Positions 36,464-46,011 are shown, counted from the stretch's first letter. The stretch: DNA of 64,000 bases from Rhodovulum sulfidophilum DSM 1374 (GCF_001633165.1 NZ_CP015418.1:2790001-2854000), one strand, 5' to 3'. Translations and numbers: made by a program. The notes: generated from the letters alone by a model not told the origin.

Positions 36464-37864
36464 ATGGATCCGATCCAGATCGGCCTCGCGGTCACAGGGT
36501 TTCTTTTCGTCACGGTCCTGCTGGGCATGCGGGTGGGCTTTGCCGCCGCGCTGGCGGGGCTGGTCGGGCTGGTCTGGATCTTCTGGTCGAAGAAGGGCTA
36601 TGATCCGGAGGCCTTCGGCTGGGCGCTGACGGTCGCGGTCAAGACCGCAGGCCAGGTGCCGCATTCGAAGGTGGCAAGCCAGGCGCTGAGCCTGATCCCG
36701 ACCTTCATCCTGATCGGCTATCTGGCCTATTATGCGGGGCTCACCCGGGCGCTGTTCGATGCGGCGAAGAAATGGTTCGGCTGGCTGCCGGGCGGGCTTG
36801 CGGTCTCGACCGTCTTTGCCACGGCGGGCTTTGCCGCGGTGTCGGGCGCCTCGGTCGCGACCTCGGCCGTCTTCGCCCGGATCGCCATCCCCGAGATGCT
36901 GAAGATCGGCTATGAAAAGCGCTTTGCCGCGGGCGTCGTCGCGGCGGGCGGCACGCTGGCCAGCCTGATCCCGCCCTCGGCCATCCTTGTCATCTATGCC
37001 ATCATCGTCGAGCAGGATGTGGGCAAGCTGCTGCTGGCGGGCTTCGTGCCGGGCATGGTCTCGGCCTGCATCTATGCGCTTCTGATCGTCGCGATGGCGC
37101 TGGCCCTGCCCCGCTTCGGCCCGGCCGTCCGGGGCTTCAGCTGGGGCGAGCGGCTGCGCGCCCTGCCCAAGGCGCTGCCGATCCTCTTCGTGGTCTGGAC
37201 CATCGTCTTCTTCGTCTACAACCCGTTCGGCGGAGATGCCTGGGGCACGCCAACCGAGGGCGGAGCCATCGGCGCCTTCGTGGTCTTCCTGATGGCACTG
37301 GCGCACGGGATGCGCTGGCCGCAATTCAAGGACGCGCTGCTAGAGACCGCCAAGCTCTCGGCGATGATCTTCACCATCATCTGGGGGGTGCTGATCTATG
37401 TCCGCTTTCTGGGCTTCGCTGATCTGCCGGGCGCCTTTGCCGACTGGATCGCCGGGCTGTCCCACCCGCCGCTGCTGACGCTGGTGATGATCCTGCTGGC
37501 CTATGCGGTGCTGGGCATGTTCATGGATGCGATCGGGATGCTGCTCTTGACGCTGCCGGTCGTGTTTCCGGCGGTGATGGCGCTGAACGGGGGCGAATAT
37601 GTATCGGCCGCGGACAGCGCCTTCGGCATGTCGGGGCCGATGTGCGCGATCTGGTTCGGCATCCTCGTCGTCAAGATGGCCGAGCTTTGCCTGATCACGC
37701 CGCCGATCGGGCTGAACTGCTTCGTGGTGGCCGGGGTCCGCGACGATCTGACGGTTCAGGACGTCTTTCGCGGCGTCGCACCCTTCTTCCTGGCCGATGC
37801 CATCACCATCGCGGTGCTGATCGCGGTGCCGGGCATCGTGCTGTGGCTGCCGGGCCTCGCCTGA
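36464..37864 (+). CDS. TRAP transporter large permease, DctM type
   Basis: A 466-aa polytopic protein with about 12-13 helices. It contains the DctM glycine-rich motifs FAAVSGASVATSAVFARIAIPEM and GGTLASLIPPSAILVIYAI, and the later GMFMDAIGMLLLTLPVVFP and LCLITPPIGLN. It drives sodium-coupled uptake with the DctP and DctQ partners encoded just upstream. AGGAGG stands six bases before the ATG. A convergent lipoprotein gene ends 12 bp after the stop. Confidence 0.94.
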   Translation: MDPIQIGLAVTGFLFVTVLLGMRVGFAAALAGLVGLVWIFWSKKGYDPEAFGWALTVAVKTAGQVPHSKVASQALSLIPTFILIGYLAYYAGLTRALFDAAKKWFGWLPGGLAVSTVFATAGFAAVSGASVATSAVFARIAIPEMLKIGYEKRFAAGVVAAGGTLASLIPPSAILVIYAIIVEQDVGKLLLAGFVPGMVSACIYALLIVAMALALPRFGPAVRGFSWGERLRALPKALPILFVVWTIVFFVYNPFGGDAWGTPTEGGAIGAFVVFLMALAHGMRWPQFKDALLETAKLSAMIFTIIWGVLIYVRFLGFADLPGAFADWIAGLSHPPLLTLVMILLAYAVLGMFMDAIGMLLLTLPVVFPAVMALNGGEYVSAADSAFGMSGPMCAIWFGILVVKMAELCLITPPIGLNCFVVAGVRDDLTVQDVFRGVAPFFLADAITIAVLIAVPGIVLWLPGLA

Positions 37865-37876
37865 TCGCCCGGGCCG

Positions 37877-38422
37877 CTACGAGACGCCCGCAACGCCCCC
37901 GGCCCGTGCCTCGGCGCCAAGCGCACGCAGGAAGGCCGCGATATTCTCGCGCGCCGCGCCCTCATTGGCATAGCGCAGCCGCTCGGACCCGAGGAAGGCC
38001 TCGCCCAGCCGCGCGGTATGGCGGGTGACGATGCGCCGTTCCCAGCGGGTCTTGCCGGCGCGGTCCTGCAACCGGTAGCGCACCGTCAGCCCGACCTGCA
38101 TGTCGACCCCGAAAAGCGGCAGGGTGATGTCCTCGATCTCGGCGCTCAGCACATAGCGCCCCGAGGCCGACAGGGCGCCCGACAACAGCAGCGCGCTGCG
38201 CAGCGCCGCCTTGAAATCGGCATCGGCGATCTGCGAGGCCAGCGCCGGATTGGTCTCCTTGCCGCCCGCGGTCTCGATATCGGAAATCGCGCCGCGATGC
38301 GGGTTGCCCGGCGAGAGCGGCGCGATCGCGGCGGGGACCATCGCGGTCTCGTCCGCGCCATGGGCGCAGGCGACCAGAACCGCACAAAGCGCAAGCGGTC
38401 CGAAAGGACGGATCATAGGCAT
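37877..38422 (-). CDS. Putative lipoprotein, paralogue of the next gene
   Basis: A 181-aa exported protein with a lipobox LVAC at residues 16-19. The mature part shares its plan with the product of the 38521-39075 gene: a helix FKAALRSALLLSG, a beta-rich core with VGLTVRYRLQDRAGKTRWE, and the C-terminal SERLRYANEGAARENIAAFL. Such small outer-membrane or periplasmic lipoproteins are common in Rhodobacteraceae; the function is unknown. The two genes are 98 bp apart on the same strand. Confidence 0.75.
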   Translation of the reverse strand: MPMIRPFGPLALCAVLVACAHGADETAMVPAAIAPLSPGNPHRGAISDIETAGGKETNPALASQIADADFKAALRSALLLSGALSASGRYVLSAEIEDITLPLFGVDMQVGLTVRYRLQDRAGKTRWERRIVTRHTARLGEAFLGSERLRYANEGAARENIAAFLRALGAEARAGGVAGVS

Positions 38423-38520
38423 GGCCCTCTTCCGTCACGGGCCGCGCCGGGCGGCGTCTCAAATAGAATGCCAGACCCGAGCCACCCCGCGAGACGACCG
38501 CTTGCCGCAACCGGCCGGGC

Positions 38521-39075
38521 TCAGAACGGCCCACCCGTTGGCGCGCCCTCGGCGCTGGCGCCAAGCGCATGCAGGAGCAGCGCGATATTGTCCTTGGCGG
38601 CGTTTTCGCTGGCAATCCGCAGCCGGTCGATGCCGCGCACCGACTGCCCCAGCGGCGAGGTATAGGAGGTCGTCACGGTCTGGTCGAACACGGTCCGGCC
38701 GGTCGCGTCATGGATGGTGTAATGCACCACCATCGTCACCTGTACCTTCGTCCAGGTCTGGGGCTGGGTCACGCTTTCGACATCGGCATTCAGCCTGTTG
38801 GTCCCGCCCGGGGTCATTATCCCCGCCCGCGTCAGCGAGCTTGCCAGATCCGACCGGAAGCCCGGCTCCGAGAATTCGGCCGTCCAGAGCGGATTGTCGA
38901 CCATCCCGTCGGTGCCGGTGACACGGCCGATCCGGCCCGCCCAGATGCTGCCGGGCGCCACCGGGCCGATCACCCCGGGCGCCATCGAGCCCATCGGCCC
39001 GGTCTGGACACAGCCCCCCAGAAACAAGAGCGGAAGCGCGGCAAGCAGCGACCGGCGGGCCATAGAACGCGGCAT
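38521..39075 (-). CDS. Putative lipoprotein, paralogue of the downstream gene
   Basis: A 184-aa exported protein with signal RRSLLAALPLLFLGGC, where the cysteine is the lipid anchor. The C-terminal half aligns with the neighbouring lipoprotein: FRSDLASSLTRAG, VQVTMVVHYTIHDATGRTVFD, IDRLRIASENAAKDNIALLL. The ATG at 39075 was chosen for its AGGA upstream; two others lie at 39096 and 39063. Function is unknown; the pair looks like a tandem duplication with considerable divergence. Confidence 0.75.
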   Translation of the reverse strand: MPRSMARRSLLAALPLLFLGGCVQTGPMGSMAPGVIGPVAPGSIWAGRIGRVTGTDGMVDNPLWTAEFSEPGFRSDLASSLTRAGIMTPGGTNRLNADVESVTQPQTWTKVQVTMVVHYTIHDATGRTVFDQTVTTSYTSPLGQSVRGIDRLRIASENAAKDNIALLLHALGASAEGAPTGGPF

Positions 39076-39195
39076 CGGAGGGGATCCTTCCTTCATGGTT
39101 GCCCGTCCCGGGCAGATCCGGCACCAGGAGGGCTTTCGCGCCCTTCTCGGCCCTGCCCCGCGCCCCGTCAAGCGCCGCCCGCGCGCCTCGGCGGG

Positions 39196-40290
39196 CTATC
39201 GCCAGAGCAGCGACCGCCCGCCGGCGAAAAGATGCACACGGCCCGGATCGGCGGTCATCCTGAGGGTCTTGCCGCGCAGCCCGGCATGGACCCCGGACAG
39301 CTTGGCGATCACCGGATCGGCCTCGGGGTCTTCGCGTTCGAAATAGAGCTGGGTGACCTCGCCCAGGGCCTCGAGGATCTCGACCCGGCCCTCGAAGGCG
39401 TAATCCGCGCCATCGGTCGCCGCCATGTCCTCGGGGCGGATGCCGACCCGGACCTTGCGGCCCTTGTCGCCGGGCTCGGTCGGCACCCGCGCCCGGATCG
39501 TGCCGCCGCCCGCCGTCAGCCGCACCTCGGTCGTCTCGCCGGTGCCCGAAATCGCGCCCTCCAGCAGGTTCATCGCCGGGCTGCCGATGAACTGCGCCAC
39601 GAATTCCGAGCGCGGCTTCTCGTAAAGCTCGAGCGGCGGGCCGACCTGGGCCACGCCCTTGTCGGCCAGCACCACGATGCGGCTGGCCAGCGTCATCGCC
39701 TCGACCTGGTCATGGGTGACATAGATCATCGTGCTGTCGGGCATCGCCTCCTTCAGCTGGGCGATCTCGATCCGGGTGGCCACGCGCAGCGCCGCGTCGA
39801 GATTGGACAGCGGCTCGTCGAAGAGATAGACCTTGGGGTCGCGCACGATGGCCCGGCCGATGGCCACGCGCTGGCGCTGCCCGCCCGACAGCGCCTTGGG
39901 CAGCCGGTCGAGATAGGGCTCCAGCTGCAGCATGCGCGCGGCCCGGGTCACGGCGGCGTCGATCTCGTCGCGCGACTGCCCCGCGATCTTCAGCGCGAAG
40001 GCCATGTTGTCGCGCACGCTCATATGCGGGTAAAGCGCGTAGGACTGGAACACCATGGCGATGCCGCGCTGCGCCGGCGGCACATCGTTCATGGGCACCC
40101 CGTCGATCGTCAGCCTGCCCGCGGTGATGCCTTCGAGCCCCGCGATCATCCGCAGAAGCGTGGACTTGCCGCAGCCCGAGGGCCCCACGAACACCACCAG
40201 CTCGCCGGTCTCGATCTCGAGGTCGATCCCCTTCAGCACCTCGACCGCGCCATAGCTCTTGCCCACGCCGCTGAGTGTCAGACCCGCCAT
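39196..40290 (-). CDS. aglK: Alpha-glucoside ABC transporter ATPase AglK
   Basis: A 364-aa ATPase of the MalK/UgpC type. Walker A is GPSGCGKST, the signature LSGGQRQRVAIGRA, Walker B VYLFDEPLSNLD and the H-loop YVTHDQVEAM. A C-terminal OB-fold regulatory domain (about 235-364) is present. It is the last gene of aglE-F-G-A-K and its start overlaps aglA by 13 bp. The name follows gene order as in Sinorhizobium, where this operon imports sucrose, maltose and trehalose. Confidence 0.9.
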   Translation of the reverse strand: MAGLTLSGVGKSYGAVEVLKGIDLEIETGELVVFVGPSGCGKSTLLRMIAGLEGITAGRLTIDGVPMNDVPPAQRGIAMVFQSYALYPHMSVRDNMAFALKIAGQSRDEIDAAVTRAARMLQLEPYLDRLPKALSGGQRQRVAIGRAIVRDPKVYLFDEPLSNLDAALRVATRIEIAQLKEAMPDSTMIYVTHDQVEAMTLASRIVVLADKGVAQVGPPLELYEKPRSEFVAQFIGSPAMNLLEGAISGTGETTEVRLTAGGGTIRARVPTEPGDKGRKVRVGIRPEDMAATDGADYAFEGRVEILEALGEVTQLYFEREDPEADPVIAKLSGVHAGLRGKTLRMTADPGRVHLFAGGRSLLWR

Positions 40291-41924
40291 CCCGTCTCCT
40301 TTCGCCGTATCATGAGCGAGGGCTGCCAGGGCCCCAGATGCACCAGCCCGTCCGCCCCCGGCCGGGCCGCGTTGATTTCGGCGCCCAGCGGCCGCCAGTC
40401 GCCGTCGGGGGCGGGCATGGCAGCCGGGTTTTCATCCAGATTGATCGCCACGAACATCTCGGCCGCATCGTCGCAGCGCCGGAAGGACAGCACGTTGCCC
40501 TCGGCGCGGACCTGTTCCATCCGACCCCGCGCCAGCACCGGATTGGCATGGCGAAAGGCGATGGCGCGGCGGTAATGGTGGATCGGCGCCTCGGGCGCAT
40601 GTTCCTGTGCCGCCACGGCCATCCCGATATGGGTCTCGGGGATCGGCAGCCAGGTGCGCGGCGCGCGCGAAAACCCGGCATGCAGGTCCTCGGCGGCCCA
40701 GACCATCGGCGTACGGCAGCCGTCACGGCCCTTGAATTCGGGCCAGAAGGCGATGCCGTAAGGGTCCTGCAGCGCCTCGAAGGGCACATCGGCCTCGGGC
40801 AGGCCCAGCTCCTCGCCCTGATAAAGACAGACCGTCCCCTTGAGGCAGAGCGTCAGGGTCAGGAACCCGCGAAGCGCTGCGGGCGACAGGTTCCAGCGGG
40901 TCGGGTGGCGGATGACGTCATGGTTCGACAGCGCCCAGCAGACCCAGCCATCGCCCGCGACCCGGTCGAGCCGCTCATAGACGGCGGCGATGCGCGCGGC
41001 GGTCAAAGGCGTCGAGGCGAGGAAATCGAAGGCATAGCACATCTGCACCTTGTCGCCGCCCGAGGTATATTGCCCGAGGATTTCCAGATCGCTTTGCGCA
41101 TCGCCCACCTCGCCCAGGGCGACGGCGCCGTGCTCATCCAGGATGGATCTGAATTTTTTCAGGAATTCAATATTTTCTGGCTGGTTCTTGTCATAAAGAT
41201 GCAGCTGGTGATTATAGGGGTTCACCCGTGGCGCGATATTGTCATTGCGGTCTTCGACCGGCAGCGCAGGATTGGATCTCAACTCCTTGTCACAGAAGTA
41301 GAAATTGATGGTGTCGAGGCGAAAGCCATCGACGCCGCGATCCAGCCAGAACCGCGCGGTCTCGAAGATCGCCTGCTGCACCGCCTCGCAATGCAGGTTC
41401 AGGTCGGGCTGCGAGGCCAGGAAATTATGCAGGTAATACTGTTCGCGCCCCGGGTCCCAGCTCCAGGCCGACCCGCCGAAGATCGACAGCCAGTTGTTGG
41501 GCGGCGTGCCATCGGGCCTCGGGTCCGACCAGACATACCACTCGGCCCTCGGATTGTCGCGGCTCGAGCGGCTTTCGACGAACCAGTGATGGCGGTCCGA
41601 GGAATGCGACAGCACCAGGTCGATCAGCACCCTCAGCCCCAGCCCATGCGCGGCCGCGACCAGCGCGTCGAAATCGGCAAGGCTGCCGAACATCGGATCG
41701 ACGTCGCAATATTCCGAGATGTCGTAGCCGAAATCCTTCATCGGCGAGGGAAAGAAGGGCGAGATCCAGATCGCGTCGACGCCGAGCGAGACGACATGCG
41801 GCAGCCGCGCGAGGATGCCGCCGAGATCGCCGATCCCGTCGCCATTCGAATCCTGAAAGCTGCGCGGGTAGATCTGGTAGATCACCGCGCCGCGCCACCA
41901 GTCGGGGTCCTCGCTCAGCGCCAA
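40278..41924 (-). CDS. aglA: Alpha-glucosidase AglA (GH13)
   Basis: A 548-aa cytoplasmic glycoside hydrolase family 13 enzyme. The (beta/alpha)8 barrel motifs are complete: VLIDLVLSHSSDRH, GFRLDTINF with the nucleophile Asp, GEVGD with the acid/base Glu, and LSNHDVIRH with the third carboxylate. It hydrolyses imported alpha-glucosides to glucose. No signal peptide is present. It starts 10 bp after aglG and overlaps aglK, so hydrolysis and transport are co-expressed. Confidence 0.93.
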   Translation of the reverse strand: MALSEDPDWWRGAVIYQIYPRSFQDSNGDGIGDLGGILARLPHVVSLGVDAIWISPFFPSPMKDFGYDISEYCDVDPMFGSLADFDALVAAAHGLGLRVLIDLVLSHSSDRHHWFVESRSSRDNPRAEWYVWSDPRPDGTPPNNWLSIFGGSAWSWDPGREQYYLHNFLASQPDLNLHCEAVQQAIFETARFWLDRGVDGFRLDTINFYFCDKELRSNPALPVEDRNDNIAPRVNPYNHQLHLYDKNQPENIEFLKKFRSILDEHGAVALGEVGDAQSDLEILGQYTSGGDKVQMCYAFDFLASTPLTAARIAAVYERLDRVAGDGWVCWALSNHDVIRHPTRWNLSPAALRGFLTLTLCLKGTVCLYQGEELGLPEADVPFEALQDPYGIAFWPEFKGRDGCRTPMVWAAEDLHAGFSRAPRTWLPIPETHIGMAVAAQEHAPEAPIHHYRRAIAFRHANPVLARGRMEQVRAEGNVLSFRRCDDAAEMFVAINLDENPAAMPAPDGDWRPLGAEINAARPGADGLVHLGPWQPSLMIRRKETGWRV

Positions 41925-41934
41925 GGCCGCCTCC

Positions 41935-43077
41935 TCATTTCACCGACCCGGCCAGAAGGCCGCGCACCAGATAGCGTTGCAGCGCGAAGAAGACGACCAG
42001 CGGCACCGCCATCGAGATGAAGGCCGCCGCCGCAAGGATGCCCCAGTCGCCCCCGTACGAGCCCAGGAGGTCATCGGCGATCTTGACCGTCATCACCTTG
42101 GTTTCCGAGGCGGCGGGCAGGAAGACCTTGGCCACCAGGAGGTCGTTCCAGGTCCAGAGGAACTGGAAGATCGCGAAGCTTGCCAGCGCCGGAAAGCTCA
42201 GCGGCAGCACGATCCGGGTGAAGACCTGGAAATCGGTGGCACCGTCGACCCTGGCGCTTTCGATGATGTCGCGCGGCAGACCGGCCATGTAGTTGCGCAA
42301 GAGATAGACCGCCAGCGGCAGACCGAAACCGGTATGGGCGAACCAGATGCCCATGAAGCTCTGGCCGATCCCCACCGTCTCATGCAGCCGCAGAAGCGGC
42401 ACCAGCGCCAGTTGCAGCGGCACCACCAGAAGCCCGACCACCGCCGCGATCAGAAGGCCCCGGCCCGGGAACTCCATCCAGGACAGCGCATAGGCCGCGA
42501 AGGCCGCGATCAGGATCGGGATGACCGTGGCCGGGATCGTCACCGTCAGCGTGTTGATGAAGGCCCGGTCCATGCCGTCGGCGCCCAGAACCATGCGGTA
42601 ATTGTCGAGCGTGACCTTGGGCGGGCTCGCGGCCTCGAAATAGATCGTGGGCCCGCGCCGGCCGAAGGGCGACCCGGCCTCGGCGGTGAAGCTGCCATCG
42701 GGCGCCACCGTCAGCCGGCCGCCGCCGCGCAGGGGCGCGCTCTCGCCCGGGGCGAATTCGGCGGGCGCGCGGCCCGTGACGCCGAAGCCCGTGACGGTGC
42801 CCGCCCCGGCGCTGTCCTCGCTGTCGAAGACATTGCCGCTGAGGATGACCCGCCCGTGGCGCTCGACCGCCGCCTCCGGATCGGTGCGGACCCGGTAGGT
42901 CTGTTCGACCGGCAGCGGCGCCTTCCACCAGCCCGAGGCCGAGATCTGGTCGCGATCGCGGAAGGAGGACACCAACAGCCCCACGGTCGGCAACAGCCAG
43001 ATCACGACCAGCGCCGCCACGCTCAGGTGCACCGCCCAGACCAGCCCCGATTTCCGCCCCGCATGTCCCGCCATCAC
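41935..43077 (-). CDS. aglG: Alpha-glucoside ABC transporter permease AglG
   Basis: A 380-aa permease of the MalG type. The inner-membrane EAA loop reads IIESARVDGATDFQVFTRIVLPLSFPAL. An N-terminal helix (about 14-34) is followed by a large external loop (about 50-140) rich in beta strands, as known for AglG proteins. Five further helices follow. It begins in an ATGA overlap with aglF. Confidence 0.92.
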   Translation of the reverse strand: MMAGHAGRKSGLVWAVHLSVAALVVIWLLPTVGLLVSSFRDRDQISASGWWKAPLPVEQTYRVRTDPEAAVERHGRVILSGNVFDSEDSAGAGTVTGFGVTGRAPAEFAPGESAPLRGGGRLTVAPDGSFTAEAGSPFGRRGPTIYFEAASPPKVTLDNYRMVLGADGMDRAFINTLTVTIPATVIPILIAAFAAYALSWMEFPGRGLLIAAVVGLLVVPLQLALVPLLRLHETVGIGQSFMGIWFAHTGFGLPLAVYLLRNYMAGLPRDIIESARVDGATDFQVFTRIVLPLSFPALASFAIFQFLWTWNDLLVAKVFLPAASETKVMTVKIADDLLGSYGGDWGILAAAAFISMAVPLVVFFALQRYLVRGLLAGSVK

Positions 43078-44054
43078 CGCATCTCCTTGCGGGCCTGAAG
43101 GATGTTCCAGACCATCACCGGCAGCACGATCAGCATGATCACGAAGGCCACGGCGGTGGCGCGGCCGTCATCCTTGAACATGTAGCTCATCATGTAGCTG
43201 GGCAGGATCTGGGTGCCGAAATTGCCGCCGGTCATGGTGTAGACGATGTCGAAGACCTTCAGCACCAGGATGGTGATGGTGGTCCAGACCACGAGGATGG
43301 TGCCGGTGATCTGCGGCACCATGATCCGGAAGAAGATCTGGAACGGATTGGCGCCGTCGAGGATCGCGGCCTCGATGGTCTCGTCGGGAATGCCGCGCAG
43401 CGCGGCCGACAGGATCACCATGGCAAAGCCGGTCTGGATCCAGATCAGGATCGCCATCAGGAAGAAGTTGTTCCAGAACGGGATCTGGATCACGTCTATC
43501 GGATCGTCGAATCCCAGCGCCGCCCGGATCGCGTTGAGAAGCCCGATATCGGCCTCGTTGGCGTAGACGAATTTCCAGATCAGCGAGGCGCCGACGAAGG
43601 AAATCGCCATCGGCATGAAGATGATCGACTTGGCGATGTTGCCCCAGCGGATGCGGTCGGTCAGCTGCGCCGCGACAAGCCCGAGGAAGGTCGAGGCCGC
43701 GGGCACCACCAGCACCCAGAGAAGGTTGTTGAGAACCGCGGTGCGGAAGGCCGGATCGGCGGCCAGGTCGGTGTAATTGCCAAGGCCGATGAAGCTCCCG
43801 CCGTCGCGGTTGAACAGCGAGCGCCAGAACGAGCCCAGGACCGGATAGACGAGGTAAAGCCCCAGCGCCGCCATCGCCGGCGCCATGAACAGCCAGGGCC
43901 TGACGGCATTCGCGCGCGAGATGTTGGCTCCCGGATCGCGGCCCGAGGGCGGAAAGATCACCCGGTCGAGCAGCAGATTGGCGCCGTAGAAATAGCCGAC
44001 GCAGCCCCCGACCCCGATCAGGATCGTCGCGATCCCCTGCAGCAGCGGCGACAT
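43074..44054 (-). CDS. aglF: Alpha-glucoside ABC transporter permease AglF
   Basis: A 326-aa permease of the MalF type with about eight helices and the EAA loop ETIEAAILDGANPFQIFFRI. The ATG at 44054 was selected because AAGGAG stands just upstream and the first helix follows (LLQGIATILIGVGGCVGYF); the longer frame adds 39 basic residues without similarity. It overlaps aglG by 4 bp. A gap of 143 bp with a short stem-loop separates it from aglE. Confidence 0.92.
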   Translation of the reverse strand: MSPLLQGIATILIGVGGCVGYFYGANLLLDRVIFPPSGRDPGANISRANAVRPWLFMAPAMAALGLYLVYPVLGSFWRSLFNRDGGSFIGLGNYTDLAADPAFRTAVLNNLLWVLVVPAASTFLGLVAAQLTDRIRWGNIAKSIIFMPMAISFVGASLIWKFVYANEADIGLLNAIRAALGFDDPIDVIQIPFWNNFFLMAILIWIQTGFAMVILSAALRGIPDETIEAAILDGANPFQIFFRIMVPQITGTILVVWTTITILVLKVFDIVYTMTGGNFGTQILPSYMMSYMFKDDGRATAVAFVIMLIVLPVMVWNILQARKEMR

Positions 44055-44101
44055 CGGCGCTCCTTTCGCGCGGCTTGCCGGCATCTCCGGCGTTGCTTCC
44101 C

Positions 44102-44125
44102 GGGCCCGCCCCTTTCTCCGGGCCC
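44102..44125 (-). other. Intercistronic stem-loop between aglE and aglF
   Basis: GGGCCCG (44102-44108) pairs with CGGGCCC (44119-44125), 7 bp with a 10-nt loop. It sits in the gap after the binding-protein gene, where a hairpin could raise the AglE to permease ratio. The match is short and in GC-rich DNA, so chance is possible. Confidence 0.35.
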
Positions 44126-44197
44126 CCTCCCTCGAACGCGCCCGCAGCCCCCGAGGCCAGCGCCCCGTCAAGGCGACCCCGGACAGGCGGGCGCGCT

Positions 44198-45562
44198 TTA
44201 GCGGATCGCGTTCCAGCGCCGCTCGATTTCCTGCGCCGCGGTCTCGGCATCGCTCCGGCCGGTGGTGTAGGCGACCATGCCCTTCCAGAACGCATCCGCC
44301 CCGATCTCGCCCGGCATCAGATCCGAGCCATCGAAGCGGAAGGTGGTGGCGCTGGTCAGGATCTCGCCCTGCGCCCGCATGCTGTCGGTCGCGTAGGCCT
44401 CGGGACTGGCGCCGGTGAAGGGCGTCAGGAAGCCCGACTGCGCCATCCAGACCTCATGCGCGATGGGGGTCTTCAGGAAGTCGATGAAGACATGCGCGGC
44501 CTCGCTCTCGCGGGTGATCGCCCAGAGCGTGCCCGCACCCAGAACCGGCCTGCCGAGATCGCGTTCGGCATAGGCGGGAAAGTAGAAGAAATCGACATCG
44601 AGCCCGATTTCGCTGCCTTCCGGAAAATAGGTGTCGATGAAGCTCGCTTGGCGGTGCATGTAGCAGCCCGGCGGGAAGGTGAAGAGCCCGGCCGGGCTTT
44701 CGCGGAAATCGGTGGTGGCGACTGCCTGCGCGCCGCCCTCGACATAGGCGTCGTTCCGCGCGAACCAGCCGTAATCCTCGATCGCGCCGACCACCGCGGG
44801 GTCGTTGAACGGGATCTGGTGGCTGACCCAGGCATCATAGGTCCCGGGCGCCTCGCGGCGCAGCATCAGGTCCTCGACCCAGTCGGTCGCGGGCCAGCCG
44901 GTGGCCGCGCCCGAGCCCAGCCCGATGCACCAGGGCGTCCCGCCCTCCTCGGCGATCCGCTCGGTCAGCGCCTTGAGATCCTCCAGCGTGTCGGGCACCT
45001 CGTAGCCTGCCTCGGCAAAGGCGTCCGGCACGTACCAGACCAGCGATTTCACGTCGATCTTGTAGAAGAAGCCGTACAGCGCCTCGGCGCCGATCTCGTC
45101 CTCGTAGGTGCCCAGATCGACCCAGCTCTCGCCCGCGGCGTAATTGGCCCGCACCCAGTCGGCCGTGTCCGCACCCAGCGGCGAAAGAAAGCCGCGCCGT
45201 GCCATGTCGGCGGCCAGCCCCGGCTGCGGGAATACCGCGATATTTGGCGCCGATCCGGCCTGGGCCGCGATGACGATATCCTGTTCGAAGCTTTCCGAGC
45301 CCGAATAGCGCACCCGGGCACCGGTCGCGGCCTCGAAATAGGCCAGCACGCTTTCCACCAGGTCCTTGTCGGGGCCGGTCCAGACCCCCGAGATGTCGAG
45401 CGTCTTCCCGCTCAGATCGTGGCTTTCGGCAAAGGCCTCATAGCTTGGCCACGAGAACCGGTCATCCTCGCCGGGGGTGAATACGAGGCCCTGCGCATGG
45501 GCCGCCCCCGCCGCAAGGGTCAGCGCGGCGGCCACAGGGCCCGCCATCGCGATCAGTTGCAT
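44198..45562 (-). CDS. aglE: Alpha-glucoside ABC transporter binding protein AglE
   Basis: A 454-aa family 1 periplasmic binding protein with signal peptide MQLIAMAGPVAAALTLAAG and a likely cut after AHA. The mature protein opens LVFTPGEDDRFSWPSYEAF and contains SAPNIAVFPQPG and WPATDWVEDLMLR, typical for AglE. The ribosome site is GGGAGG. It heads aglEFGAK. The AglR LacI-type regulator found upstream in rhizobia is not present in this window. A 13-bp tandem repeat lies about 40 bp before the start. Confidence 0.93.
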   Translation of the reverse strand: MQLIAMAGPVAAALTLAAGAAHAQGLVFTPGEDDRFSWPSYEAFAESHDLSGKTLDISGVWTGPDKDLVESVLAYFEAATGARVRYSGSESFEQDIVIAAQAGSAPNIAVFPQPGLAADMARRGFLSPLGADTADWVRANYAAGESWVDLGTYEDEIGAEALYGFFYKIDVKSLVWYVPDAFAEAGYEVPDTLEDLKALTERIAEEGGTPWCIGLGSGAATGWPATDWVEDLMLRREAPGTYDAWVSHQIPFNDPAVVGAIEDYGWFARNDAYVEGGAQAVATTDFRESPAGLFTFPPGCYMHRQASFIDTYFPEGSEIGLDVDFFYFPAYAERDLGRPVLGAGTLWAITRESEAAHVFIDFLKTPIAHEVWMAQSGFLTPFTGASPEAYATDSMRAQGEILTSATTFRFDGSDLMPGEIGADAFWKGMVAYTTGRSDAETAAQEIERRWNAIR

Positions 45563-46011
45563 ATCGACCTCCCCTCGGACCTGACCGAACCGGACAGGCC
45601 CCTGTCGTTTTATCTTGTCGTTTTATCTTGCCGTCATGTCGTCTTGCTCCCGTCCGGGGGCAGGCACGCCCCGGGGGGAGTCGCCTCAGAACGGTGGCCG
45701 ATGGTCGCGAAGCTGTCAACCGAGGCGCGAGGCATGGCCCTGCCGCATCCCGGAAAGACGTTGCAGCTGCCCGATTCGTCCGCCCCCTGCCCGCTTGCGC
45801 CGCTCCGCGTCTGTCCGCGCACGTCGCCCGTAACGGCCCGCTTTTCCCCGCTCTGTCCGGGAAACGCGGCGGCAGGCTTGACGCGCCCCGTCCCGAAGGC
45901 AAGCATGCAGGCGAACCAGATCGCAGCACCCCCGCCCAACGCCCCGGCCCCTTGACCCGCCGGGACCGGCCGAGGCAAAAGCCCGGCCCCCGGCCCGCCC
46001 CGGAGGAGCGC
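45563..46011. promoter_or_regulatory. Divergent promoter region of the agl and glucosidase operons
   Basis: A 449-bp gap between aglE and the GH1 gene. It holds the tandem repeat at 45603-45628 and, on the minus strand, a TTGACA at 45714-45719 that could be a -35 element for aglE, without a clear partner. The part from 45730 to 46000 is GC-rich and shows no gene on either strand that I can support. Confidence 0.4.
45603..45628. repeat. Perfect 13-bp tandem repeat upstream of aglE
   Basis: TGTCGTTTTATCT occurs twice head to tail (45603-45615 and 45616-45628), followed by a degenerate third unit TGCCGTCATGTCGTCT. It is AT-rich against its surroundings and lies 41-66 bp upstream of the aglE start, so it may be a direct-repeat operator or promoter element. 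Confidence 0.6.

Noticed and set aside
45714..45719. TTGACA as the aglE -35 box
   Set aside because: No -10 hexamer at proper spacing was seen, so it is mentioned only as a possibility within the intergenic entry.
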